Shown piece after piece: positions 12,220 through 22,151 of a DNA stretch of 64,000 nt (its first letter is position 1; each line of letters starts with the position of its first letter). The stretch spans positions 2,480,001 to 2,544,000 of the forward strand of contig JAJTUQ010000003.1 in NCBI GenBank assembly GCA_021399445.1, in the 5' to 3' direction. The DNA is from Xylogone sp. PMI_703 (taxonomy: Eukaryota; Ascomycota; Leotiomycetes). The position numbers and the translations under genes were made by a program. Below the pieces are notes generated by a model. It saw only the letters and a list, made by a program, of their open reading frames with translations. It had not been told where the DNA came from and made no database searches.

Positions 12220-12266
12220 ACGCCAAGGCCGTGGGTTCGATCCCCACATTGACCAGCAGATTGATA

Positions 12267-12284
12267 TTTTTTTGAATTTTTTTT
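12267..12284 (+). terminator. RNA polymerase III terminator T-runs after tRNA-Ile
   Basis: A run of seven T (12267-12273) is followed by a run of eight T (12277-12284), beginning 11 bases after the tRNA 3' end. This is the usual Pol III stop plus a backup. Confidence 0.85.
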
Positions 12285-12732
12285 GACTCTCTTTTCCCAA
12301 TTGCAATTGCGGCTTTGATGTGGTGGTTCCGTTCTACCCCACACCTTCGCATTTACTCCGTAGGATCTACGTCGGCAGTTTTCTAAAGCTCTTGATATTT
12401 TGATCCCACTCATGTGTGAGGTATTTCGGTTTCGATGCAATATACTACTTCCATATACCATTCTAGATTTTTATTTTATTTCTGCATCATTTGATGTCAA
12501 GCTCGCATTTTTAGGATTGGCTCGCCATTGGTCAGGCTACATGTACACTGACAGGCCGCTAATGTTAGGTAGCTGCATCTTCCCTACCGGGATCGACTCT
12601 AGGTGGAGCAGGGGAGCCCGCATCAAGCCACAGTACTTCAATACGGAAACGACACACCTTACCATAACTTAGAAAGCAATTCCATCCAAATCGCATACAA
12701 GCTCTGGACAAATCTCCAAAAAAGGAGGAAAT
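12285..12732. other. Intergenic, tRNA-Ile to SEC11-like gene
   Basis: No gene is seen. It presumably holds the promoter and 5' UTR of the SEC11-like gene. Confidence 0.5.
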
Positions 12733-13352
12733 ATGCTGTCGAGCCTCAAAAATCCGCGGCTGGCCGCTACCCAAGTATTAAACTTTGGGCTAATCTTGAG
12801 TACAGCATTCATGGAGTGCACCTTTAACTCAAGTCATCCAGCTATTTCTGACAGTTTGAGTTAGATGTGGAAAGGTCTATCTGTTATTACAGGGAGCAAA
12901 AGCCCTATTGTGGTTGTGCTGAGCGGTTCGATGGAGTCAGCCTTCCAGCGCGGTGATCTGCTTTTTCTCTGGAGCAATCCACCTCGTGTCAATGTTGGTG
13001 ATGTTGTCGTTTATGAGGTTAAGGATAAGTCGATTCCGATCGTTCATCATGTAGTTAGGAAATTTAGTAATGGGTAAAATCCCCTCGCTAGCAAAGTCTC
13101 ATTATCTCTCTGACGACCAGCACCTTCAGACCAAAAGCAAAACTTCTTACGAAAGGTGACAATAACGCTGCGGACGATACTGAACTGTATGCAAAGGGAC
13201 AGGATTACTTGGTTCCAGCCGATGTTATAGGGAGTGTGGTGGCTTACATCCCATTTGTCGGGTATGTTACCATTTTGCTCTCCGAACATCCTTGGTTAAA
13301 GACAGTCCTACTTGGAATGATGGGCCTTTTTATTGTTTTACAGCGAGAGTAG
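12733..13352 (+). CDS. SEC11: Signal peptidase complex catalytic subunit Sec11-like, anomalous first intron
   Basis: An ER-membrane serine endopeptidase subunit that removes signal peptides during translocation (family knowledge). Exons 12733-12813, 12865-13073 and 13130-13352 give 170 aa, the normal Sec11 length. The N-terminus is [19 protein letters not shown] with a hydrophobic anchor ending STAFM. Then come MWKGLSV, catalytic-serine box [30 protein letters not shown] (catalytic Asp region) and the C-terminal [15 protein letters not shown]...VLQRE. Three oddities stand out. Intron 1 (12814-12864) must start with GA, not GT, to keep frame. SGSMEP reads SGSMES. The VHR motif reads VHH. Using the nearby GT at 12816 gives an early stop. 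Translation from ATG 12865 would lose the membrane anchor. It may be a diverged or decaying paralogue, or the only copy with an unusual splice. Confidence 0.8.
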
Positions 13353-13544
13353 ATTGAGCGATGTAAGAATAAAGGTATATTAGGAATTTCCAATGCAGCT
13401 ACATCCCGAGAACTCACTCTTTCCTTTGGCGTTTCTATCTATATTAAAATATCCTTACCTTTCATGTTTACATTAACACATTCATCCTGGTACAGCTGTA
13501 CCCTCATTTCATTACTTCTTAGTTCACGAAAAAACGCAGGCAAA

Positions 13545-14585
13545 TCAGACAGCACCATACTTGACCAAACTATCTGCAGTGTCAACAAGTGTCTCCTCAA
13601 GTGGCCTAGGTTTCCAGTTCAAAACCGTTTTCGACTTAGTATTATCTGTCTTCCTGATGACTCCAAGACTGGGCAACATACTCTTGGCCATTGGGACGAA
13701 CATTGACACGACGCGGATTAGCCAGTCGGGTATTTCCCTGGTAGGGACCTTTTTGGCATGATCTGGCATCTTCTCCCTGAGAATATTCGCCATCTCGAGA
13801 AGTGAGACTGATCCCTCATCATTAACTGCGAGAAAACGCTCATTCTTAGCCGCTGGCTCCGTCATGGCGGAAATATATAAGTCTGGAAGATCGCGCACAT
13901 CGACGACCGGGTAAGATATTCTTGGAGCACCTGGGGTACTTCCATCCATCATCTTTTTCAGCATTCCCACTGATGATGGGATACTGGGGCTGAGAACTGG
14001 CCCCAGAATCCCGACGGGGTTGATGACTGCCATCTCAAGACTTCCACCCTCTTTCTCTATGAAATCCCATGCGGCCTTTTCGGCAAAATACTTGCTCTTT
14101 AGATATGCATTGAGGCCCGCATTCTCATCAGGAATCGTCCAGTCTTTCTCTGTGAATGGCTCCTCCCGCTGACCGTGGCCATATCCAATTGCTGCAAATG
14201 ACGATGTAAGAACTAAACGTTTGACTCCAGCATCTCGAGCAGCGCGCAGCACTCGTAGCGTTCCTTCCCGCGCAGGGATGATGACATCATTTTCATCTCG
14301 CGGTTGATTCACAGGAAGAGGTGATGCGACATGTTGCACATATGTACAGCCTTTGATAGCTTCGGCCCATCCATCGTCTTTGGTTAGATCTGCCTCGTGG
14401 AATGAGAGCCGGTCAATATTTTTAGCGCCGGCGCCAGAAAGTATTTTGCGGATACTGTCCTGTCGTGAGAGGCTGCGTATTGTGGAGCGTACAGTATAGC
14501 CGCGTTCCAGCAATCGTAAAGTCAGGTAGCTGGCAACAAAACCAGAACCTCCAGTCACAAGAACTCTCGTTGATGCTGCAGACAT
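13545..14585 (-). CDS. NAD(P)-dependent extended SDR (dihydroflavonol-reductase-like)
   Basis: An extended short-chain dehydrogenase/reductase of the dihydroflavonol-4-reductase / cinnamoyl-CoA-reductase-like group. In fungi it reduces diverse carbonyl substrates, in yeast Gre2-type methylglyoxal or isovaleraldehyde. The single-exon protein has 346 aa. The Rossmann signature TGGSGFVASYL is at residues 11-21, with basic residues after beta2 (TIRSLSR) suggesting NADPH. LTSSFAAIGYG at 126-136 contains the catalytic Ser region, and YLKSK at 161-165 is the YxxxK pair. INPVGILGPVLSP is the usual post-active-site strand. There is no signal peptide, so a cytosolic location is likely. The gene is convergent with the SEC11-like gene, 192 bases apart. 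The physiological substrate cannot be told. Confidence 0.9.
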   Translation of the reverse strand: MSAASTRVLVTGGSGFVASYLTLRLLERGYTVRSTIRSLSRQDSIRKILSGAGAKNIDRLSFHEADLTKDDGWAEAIKGCTYVQHVASPLPVNQPRDENDVIIPAREGTLRVLRAARDAGVKRLVLTSSFAAIGYGHGQREEPFTEKDWTIPDENAGLNAYLKSKYFAEKAAWDFIEKEGGSLEMAVINPVGILGPVLSPSIPSSVGMLKKMMDGSTPGAPRISYPVVDVRDLPDLYISAMTEPAAKNERFLAVNDEGSVSLLEMANILREKMPDHAKKVPTREIPDWLIRVVSMFVPMAKSMLPSLGVIRKTDNTKSKTVLNWKPRPLEETLVDTADSLVKYGAV

Positions 14586-15535
14586 AATTATTTTGGAGTG
14601 TTATGATGACGAGCCATTAATAGCTGGAATAGAGAATAGTTAGAAAGAAAGCGTACAACATTTCAGGGCTGCTTATGTGCATTTATGCCTCCAAAGGAGC
14701 AATGAGACGGGAGGATATGCCCACCATATGAATCAAGAATAGTATGTCATCCATCTGCACTAATATGTGCATCTGCTATGTGATTCTCATTCTGATTGGC
14801 TTGTGTGATGGGATCATGAATGGAAGAGTTGGTCAATGTTCTTGAAGCTTCGTCAATGATCCATGTATCAGGTACCTTGCACTGGATATATCGGAACCAT
14901 CCGAACCCGAACTCCGACTCTACCATGGTAGCGACCTTCCACGTCCATATCCCCTTTTCACACGATCCTATATAAACCCAAATAAGCATCCATCTTATAA
15001 TGGAGCAGCGAAAAGCGCCGTTATGGTCCAACGGTCAGGTCAATTGCTGTCTTCTGGGGGATAAGGACCAATCCTAATAGTGCTAGTCACTGAATATTAG
15101 GGGAGATGTAGGGCATACAGCACACGCCACAAGGCGATAGCTGTATGGCCCGAACTCTTTTGTCGTGATTATATTTTCTATTATTTTCTGGTCTACGAAG
15201 TTTATATCCTTTTTCTATCATTGACCTATTGAGTATTGTCGTCTTTGGTGTTGCTCCTTTTTTTGCTGTCCCAGGCTTCCACACGAATAAGGATTCAGTG
15301 GATGTAATACGTTGTAAGGCGCAGATGCTCCTTCTCTATTCTTATTTACTTTTCTTCGTTTCATTGATTCTTTGGAATTAGTTTATATTGGTATATGTAC
15401 AAGCTGAATCTATGGTATCAAATAAAACCCAAACCATTATCCCTTACTTATTAACAATAATACTACGCCATGTGTCATCACACCTAGATTGAGACATAAA
15501 GACAAAAGAGGAAAAATACCGAAACAGTAATCACA
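14586..15535. other. Intergenic with a dispersed repeat copy
   Basis: Between the SDR promoter side and the 3' end of the thaumatin-like gene. It contains the dispersed repeat at about 15034-15164; otherwise AT-rich with no gene seen. Confidence 0.5.
15034..15164 (+). repeat. Dispersed repeat, copy A (inverted partner near 31 kb)
   Basis: About 130 bases are closely similar to the reverse complement of 30930-31056. Shared words include GTCAGGTCAATT, CCAATCCTAATAGTG, ATTAGGGGAGATGTAGGGCA, CATACAGCACACGCCAC and GCTGTATGGCCCGAACTC. Weaker similarity (TATATAAACCCAAATAA) extends to about 14970. It could be a solo-LTR or MITE-type remnant; no coding capacity is seen. Confidence 0.8.
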
Positions 15536-16782
15536 CTATACCATCATAACCGCAATGGAAACAGCCGAAATAAATAAGAGGGCTCCAACTCCCGTCCTTC
15601 CAGCACCGCTCACACTCTCCAACAACGTAACATTTCCTGCCTGCATCCTCACGGCCTCAGTGACACCTGTACCTGACATCATCCCTATTACACCTCCTAA
15701 CCTCCTTAAAATATCTGTGCTCCTTCCTGCAGGGCAGAACACAACTTCCCATCCTCCACCCGCGGGAACACTAAATGTGCTTGTTGCATCGTCAAATGCA
15801 TAGCTGTATGCATCTGGACATACACTCTTTGCTTGGCTGGAGTAGTAGCTTTTGTGGCATTTCGATGCGTCATCATAGGAACCTGTGCAGCAGTATTCAG
15901 CACGTCCAGTGAGACTACAGGCTGAGACACAGGGATTGAAGGCTGGTCGAGGGACGTGGTCGACTGGGTAAGGGTATACACCGTCTCCAGGACGAGAAGG
16001 ATTAGGAATGAGTTGATTCTCCCATGGGCACCATTTTTCCACGGTGGAGTTTGATTGTGAAGGTTCGTATGGTAGAGGAAATGTGTTGTTCGTTGCCTGT
16101 GACGAGGGCACACCGAAAGGAGATTTTGCTGAAAGTAGTCCAGATGTGGCAATGCAGGATGGATTGATCAAGTTTGGCGGAATAGACCGAAGAAGAGAAT
16201 TATTGCCTGGAATAAAAATTATAGAAAGAGGGAGATTGTAGCCATCCACGAGCGAGATGTCATAGAAAGTTTGGTCGCGATTTGGGCCTCCTTCGAGGTT
16301 GAATTCCGCAAGAGTTACGGGAGTATTGCCCTGCGCATTGTCAGTAAAAGAGTATTATAATCCAAAACCTTCGTACTTACAGTAACGGTGCAATCCAGAA
16401 CCCTTGCACAATCGCCAGTCATACAAGCTGTACTTAAGCTAGCATTCTTGGGCCCCGTCCCATTCGCATTGAAGGTGCAATTTGTCCTTCCCCAGACTCT
16501 TCCCTGCCAATCCTGGCCGACGCTCAGGTTACGGGTCGCTTTGGGTTGGAGCTCGAATCCTCCAATATCTGGGCCCGTTCCAGCTTCAGAGGCAATGGCT
16601 GGCCAGATAGCCTCGCTGCAGTTGTTCGTTATCACGAGTGGAATGGAGCGGGCTGCTCTCCGGAAAGCTGAAAGAAATGATGCATCTGACTGCGACGCAG
16701 ATGCTGTGGCTGGAACACAGTTGCAAATAGTTAAAAGAAAAATCAAAGGCAGCAGAGGCTGCCCTGCTATTGTTGGAGGCAT
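15536..16782 (-). CDS. Secreted thaumatin-like (osmotin family) protein, probably surface-anchored
   Basis: A PR-5/thaumatin-like beta-sandwich protein; some family members bind or cleave beta-1,3-glucan. Two exons, 16381-16782 and 15536-16330, with a 50-nt intron (GTAAGT...GCAG) give 398 aa. MPPTIAGQPLLPLIFLLTIC begins a clear signal peptide. The mature part starts with SIPLVITNNCSEAIWPAI, the standard thaumatin N-terminal strand, then GFELQPKATRNLSVGQDWQG and GRVWGRTNCTF. The C-terminal half is Cys-rich (FNPCVSACSLTGRAEYCCTG) with CPDAYSYAFDDATSTF, the family signature. The tail is hydrophobic after a small-residue stretch (GAGRTGVGALLFISAVSIAVMMV), suggesting a GPI signal. An upstream in-frame ATG at 16884 would spoil the signal peptide, so 16782 is preferred. 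Confidence 0.88.
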
Positions 16783-17633
16783 TGATAAATATCGGAAAAC
16801 TATGCCTGTCAACCGAAAACGAGGTCGTAAAACGCAAAACAGATATATCAACTTGATATTGACGAAAGGACCAAGCTTTCTCAAGACATATAGAGCATAG
16901 AGAGATTATAGTCGCTGTAAAGAGAGGACTGAGATCTGGACGGAAAGAATGAGATATAGACGCCTGGGCCAGCCAAGTTCGGGTCGCACACAGCTGACAA
17001 AAGTACAGCCAAGACCCCTGTGGCTATGTAAAAACGAACGAAGTGGCTATTGATCAACAATAGCGGACAAATGAATGACTGGTTTTCCAGCAAATAACTC
17101 AGGGGAGGTGGTGGTTGTGATTGACTCTGCTCCGAATCAAGAACTGTTCTCCAAATGACGTCAAAGAGAGGATATAAACAATCCCTGTAGTTATCGCAGG
17201 AGATAACTACGGTGCGTGTATGAGGAAACTGAAGAGTGAAAAAAATACTTGCATGTAAAAACTGTATAGTAGAAAGGAGAGTACTCAAACAATAAATACC
17301 AAAACATTGTCCCATAATGTTCTTAAAAAAGATGTAGTTACCATTCCAACTCGTTTCACAACAATCCATGACCCCAAAATCAACAGGACCCCAGAGTCCC
17401 AACTCACCACCCAAGCGCTGAAAGTGCACGGTCCACAATCCCCGTCAAATAATCCCCAGCGAAAGAGAACTCAGCACGTGACTTACACAAAAGCCGCCGG
17501 CTCGGCTTCCCGCAAAAGGCCTAATAAGCGAAAGCGGAAGGAGGGTCGAGATTCCATTGGAAAACCCGAATGAGGATCTCCGCAAGAGCTTAGCGACGGG
17601 CGGGCAACGCCAATCAACGGACTAGGCACGGAC

Positions 17634-18789
17634 TTTTGTTGCACGTCGCAGCTGCGGCATGAGTGTTTTTTGTTGCATGTCTGGATTCTGCGGTGATGCT
17701 GTGGTGGTACCGTGGGCTTTGGGTCGTGTGTCTTTGTCCCTTCTGTCTTTGTCTTCTGTCCTGTGTTGGCTGCGAGGGTTGGAGGTGGGTTTTGGGGGGC
17801 TTATTATTGTACAGTACAGGAATTTTTTACTGCATGGAACTACAGTACTGGTGCTGTTTTTGTTGTGCGGTCTTGTGGGTCCCGAGGCATCATGTGGTTT
17901 TGTAGGATCTAAGGATCCTGAGGGAGGAGTGGTATTTCACAACGTTGGGCACGCTATTTATGGATCCGGGTTAATGCGCTTTTGCATGCTGCTCGTCTTT
18001 ACGTCTACGTCTGTACGGAGGTATGTTTCTGGAAATCAGAAGCTGGAATTATTGCGCTCTCACGCGAGGCAGACGAGTTACCTCGATAATAATGCCTATC
18101 CTGCTGTGCTCAAAATGATTCAGTAGGCCCAAAACTCCGGATGAAGTCTAATCGCTAGCCTTCGGTACACCAATAGCGTCCACTTTCCCGGATGGACCAA
18201 TAACGGCTCGTGGATATTGATGGCCGCATATTTTGTTGCACGTCATGGCCGAGTGGTTAAGGCGTTAGGCTTTGGTGCCAGGCTCACATGAGGATACATA
18301 CATAGAGTAGTATCTTTACAGTACAAAGGCCTCTTATCTGATTTGGCGGTATCCCAAATTGTTGTTTGCTTTCTCGCTCATACACAAACAGCGACAGCCA
18401 CACAACTTAACTGCATTCTCATGATACTACCGTAGTACGAACAACCTACCAACAACAAAAAGTAACTGCCCATCACGTTACTCGCCATCTCACTCTTCCA
18501 CAGCCCTTGGGATATCCCAATTTTTTGTTGCACGTCTGTTTCGTAGGCCAACCAACCACGCCGCATCCCCCATCCCCTCTACACTCACCCGGACTGAGAC
18601 ATTTTTAGGCTTTCCCATCCTTCCCTCTCATCCCCCCTTGTCCGAACTGCCGGACGTGCCCGTCTTGCCCAGTTCTGCATTAACCATCTTCCCCCCATGT
18701 GACACTGCGTTCCCTTCCTTCCCACGAGACTCCTTTCTCACTGGTTGATAGGTGGATGAGTTGACTTGATTTTTTTTGTTGCACATCTG
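17634..18789 (+). repeat. Five direct copies of a T(4-8)GTTGCAYRTC element
   Basis: Copies lie at 17634-17647, 17666-17683, 18231-18244, 18521-18538 and 18771-18789, all on the + strand, consensus TTTTTTGTTGCACGTCTG. A weaker relative (ATCCCAAATTGTTGTTTGC) lies near 18353, and the copy at 18521 is preceded by the matching ATATCCCAA. The spacing is irregular. The origin is unknown. Confidence 0.75.
18236..18285 (+). pseudogene. tRNA-Ser/Leu-like 5' half
   Basis: The stretch ATGGCCGAGTGGTTAAGGCG is a near-perfect class II tRNA D arm and box A, followed by TTAGGCT as in fungal tRNA-Ser. No T arm or box B (GGTTCGAATCC-like) and no acceptor complement are found in the next 200 bases. The putative anticodon arm does not pair well. 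It is interpreted as a tRNA-derived fragment fused to one of the GTTGCACGTC repeats. Confidence 0.5.
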
Positions 18790-19726
18790 AGTGCATTTAA
18801 CCACGATCTTGGGGTGTCCCGTGGATGTACGGATCCTTGTTGCTTGTGTCTTGCGTTCTGGGGTGACGGAGGCTCCGCCGTGGTGCTGAGAGCCATCTTG
18901 TCCCTCTATGCCCCGTGGGGTGGACGGAATATTGGAGCTAGACCTTGGGCGTCTGCAGGGGTGTTGATCAGAGACAAAATTTTATTGATTTTCTGCATGG
19001 CTTCTAATGACTGTGCTTGTTTTGGAACGATCTATGCTGTCAACTGAAGTTGGATGGTTTTAATGGATCGCTACCAAAGACAAGGTCTCATTAATCTAAG
19101 AGGTTATTGTACGTTTTTGGATTATTCTTCATCTGGAGCTCTAAGTGTGCCACTCTCTCAAACCACTACAGAACATCAGCTTTCATTACAGGCTGATCTT
19201 ATACAAAACTCTGTTCTCTCAAAAGACAATGTTATTCCCAAGGAATACTTAAAAAGAGAAAGAAGCAGAACAACAACTCGTGCTTGCTAACTTTGCGACA
19301 GAGCTTAAGAGCCTGACAAGAAACGTATACAAAGATGCAAAACAATAACCAAATATATAGACAAAGATGATATACCACCAAATTTCACTTGAAAACTCCC
19401 ACTCCACTTCCACGAGCATCCATGTATATGCCCAATTGTTTCATTCATGATAGAACTCCAACCCGACCGCCTTCCAGCCTTGTTCTCACCTACTTCCAGA
19501 TCAAGTTCCATTTTGCGCTCCTGTACATTCTCCCAGGGTTTCAGAGGCCAAAACAACTCAGATATCCATCTCCTCGCAAGTTGTCAACGCTGGCAAAAGG
19601 AAAGAAGATTGGAGGAAGATAATGAAATTCGTCAAAGACATCCCGTCACAACTCTTTATAACATATAAGGTAATTTTATATTATCTTTTAAAATCCAAGG
19701 TATTCTGGTATCTCAATTTTCAAAAA

Positions 19727-22151
19727 TCATCTAAACCTAGCTGTGCATCGTCCCATAACCTCACCTTGGCACACGAGTTCGGCATTGAATTCGGACCCAT
19801 CAAGCGTCAGGTAAATATCGAAATATACACGGTAGAAGGTGCCTTGTGGGGTGTCCATGCGCTCAAAGTCCTTCTCGAGATTCTTGCGTGAGAGATCCGA
19901 AGTGAGGGTGACAACCTCCTTGATGCCTATTAGGAAACGTGTTAGAAATGTAATCTAGAATTAGCTTGATGGAAAGGCGAAAGAAACTTACGAGGATCCT
20001 TAGTATATTCTGGGCAAACATCATCATCACATGCGTACAAGATATCCTCATACATAAGAGTAGCGCCTGGTGCAACTTGTCTGAAGAAAGATACCTTGAC
20101 GGGCTCACCAATCTTGACTCTCTGGCCCTTCTGAACGAAGATCTGTCGGGTGAATTTACACCTGTCCTTACCGTCCAAAGATGGCACACGGTAGGCTTCT
20201 GGATGATGACCCTCTTTGAACGGTTGTAAAGTAGCCATGAGGTAGTGGCGACGAGCGACACGAGAAGTAATGACACGCTCTGTGATACCAGCAGTAACAG
20301 CGCCCTTGACGATGGCAGCGACGGAATCCATAGGTCTGACGACTTTAGACTGGAATTGAGGTGGGACATGGAGCTTGATCTGTTGGAAAAGATACTCCGA
20401 GGCACCGAAACCACCGACGACCAAGACATTTTGGAGTGTTCGGTTCTGTGCTTGGATGGCAATGATCTGGTTGCGGACTAGTTCTAAGATACGGTTTACC
20501 ACGGGCTCGAAGCATTGTAAGATTTCTTCGTTGGTGAAAGTCATGTAACCTTCTTCGATGCCAGCTTCTGGGAATTCGGCTTCGATACCAACATCAACAG
20601 CCCATTTCTGATTGTTATTGCGGAAATCGGCCTTGATTCTGTTCTCGAAATCCATGATACACTTGGCGTACACTCTGCCAGCCGTCTTTGATCCATCTGG
20701 AAGCTTCATCTTTCGGATCTTCGTTCGAAGAATGTTGCTGAAATTTCGGTTGAGGGCTGTGGAACCACAAGAGTCGCCAGAACCAGCCGTACACTCTGCC
20801 ACGGTGAAGGGGTTTTCTTCTTCGACTTCATAAGCAATTAAATCAACAGTTCCACCTCCACAGTCAACAATGAGGACGGCATCGTGGATCTTGAGGTTTA
20901 GGAGTCCTGTTTTGGAACAGAATAATGCTGCAGCTTCAGGTTCCGTAATCAAAGTAAGTCGGTTATCATTCTCGTCGCGTAGAAATCCAGCTTGGATAGC
21001 AGCAGCTCTGGTGGCAGCCTTTCCAGCGTCATTCCAGATAGCAGGAACGGTAAGATAGTATCGAATATTTCGTTCTTCTCGGTTGAAGACCTCTCCAAGA
21101 GTCTTCTGGAGCTGATTTCTCATGGCCTGTCGAAGCTTGAAGAGGTAGTCGGCAGCCACGTCGATTTCTGACTTTCCGGGAGGTAGAGGGGGAAGGTTAA
21201 TAGGGTCTATATATGTGTTTCCAGACAGCATAAGTTGCAGCTTGAACCATTCTACTTTTTGTACACCTGGCTTTGGGTAACCAGTTGGTGCGAGGGCATC
21301 AGCGATATCGGGGCCCCAGCCCACAACTTTCTGATATTGATCGTAATATAGTACAGTAGGGATCTGTTTTTTCTCTGTTAGATATCATGGCTCCTTATGA
21401 GGCGTGGCTCAGTAATAGATAACACTTTCTTCTCACCTTTTGCTTCGTGTATGAACCTGCACCAGGCCATTCTGTGATAATATCTTCTTTCGCTTCCGAG
21501 TTTGTCGCAAAAGCAAAGGCAACACCTGAGAAGGTTGTTCCCTAGAAGCATATCTCTATTAGCTGATGATCCGGCTATACAATGGATGATGTGGAAGTGT
21601 TTTGTCAGCAACGAGGCGAGACTTACAAAATCGATACCGACGATAAGCTGGGCCTTGCTTCTACCAGCGCCTTCTACCTCGACAGCGTTGTTCCTGTTGG
21701 CATACTGCGCACCAGCAATGCTTCCTGGAGGAGGACCGCCGTACTGTGGTGGAACATATTGTGGTGGACCGCCAGGAACGGGAGGAGGTATCCCACCTTG
21801 CTGGGGAGGATATCCTCCGCCGGTGTTGATCGGTGGTGGGCCGTTCATCATCTGCGACGGTGGAGTTCGAGGGGTTCCTGTCTGCAGTGGGCTTGTGGTG
21901 CGACCAACAGCAGGGGGAGCAGGAGGATATCCGTTATTTGTATAACTGGGCGGTCTCCCACCAACGCCCTGATGATTCATGGGGAGACTCGCAGTCGAGG
22001 ACGAGGCTGTAGGAGTGCCCGTCCCAGCGGGAGGGAGTTGGGTGTTGGAGGTGGAGGCGGGGCTTGCCGCGGAGGAGGAATTAATGTTCGCGCTCGATCT
22101 GCGTTTGGAGCCGAACCCAAGGTTTTTGAAGCGGGAGTTCATAGAACTCAT
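19727..22151 (-). CDS. Hsp70-like ATPase (HSPA12-type, actin-like fold) with Pro-rich N-terminus
   Basis: An Hsp70-superfamily nucleotide-binding protein of the divergent fungal HSPA12-like class. It is probably cytosolic and its client role is unknown. Four exons give 733 aa: 21627-22151, 21437-21541, 19992-21363 and 19727-19926. Introns are 85, 73 and 65 nt, all GT-AG. Residues 1-160 are a Ser/Pro/Gly-rich linker with PPQYVPPQYGG-like repeats. The ATPase starts with VGIDFGTTFSGVAF, split at residue 175 by intron 1. LTVPAIWNDAGK, ITEPEAAALFC, VDCGGGTVDLIAYEV (phosphate 2) and VLVVGGFGASEYLFQQI (adenosine motif) follow in Hsp70 order. There is no canonical substrate-binding lid or EEVD tail. 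A long N-terminal extension is seen in several fungal members. Confidence 0.9.

Larger units (their letters stand above)
12119..12255 (+). tRNA. tRNA-Ile(AAU, read as IAU) with two introns, one spliceosomal-like
   Basis: Decodes isoleucine AUU/AUC/AUA-type codons after A34 to inosine editing. Exonic parts 12119-12145, 12198-12208 and 12220-12255 give exactly 74 nt. Acceptor stem GGTCGAT pairs with ATTGACC, with discriminator A at 12255. D arm is TAGCTCAGCTGGTTAGAGC (box A intact). Anticodon stem TGGTG pairs with CGCCA, with loop CTAATAA and anticodon AAT. Variable loop is AGGCC. T arm GTGGG-TTCGATC-CCCAC has box B intact. Bases 12209-12219 (TCTGTACGATT) are a canonical tRNA intron between positions 37 and 38. 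Bases 12146-12197 are an extra 52-nt insertion after position 26, starting GTAAGA, ending CTATCAG, with ACTAAT 17 nt before the end. Every stem is intact, so this looks like a living gene rather than a relic. The anomaly is treated in the findings. Confidence 0.9.
16783..19726. other. Gene-free stretch with short direct repeats
   Basis: Overlapping ORFs of 60-190 codons occur but none shows a domain or plausible codon use. It holds the promoter of the thaumatin-like gene, a cluster of TTTTGTTGCACGTC repeats (17634-18789) and a tRNA-like half at 18236-18285. Confidence 0.5.

Noticed and set aside
12089..12286. 65-codon ORF covering the tRNA-Ile gene
   Set aside because: It is the translation of the tRNA sequence itself (LAQLVRA is the usual signature of a translated tRNA).
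14747..15284. Complete LTR retroelement around repeat copy A
   Set aside because: The second copy is inverted and far away, no internal coding sequence is present, and no clear TG...CA ends or target duplications could be fixed by eye.
16881..17438. 185-codon minus-strand ORF upstream of the thaumatin-like gene, with hydrophobic runs
   Set aside because: No family resemblance, no signal-peptide or membrane topology that makes sense, directly in the promoter position of a better gene.
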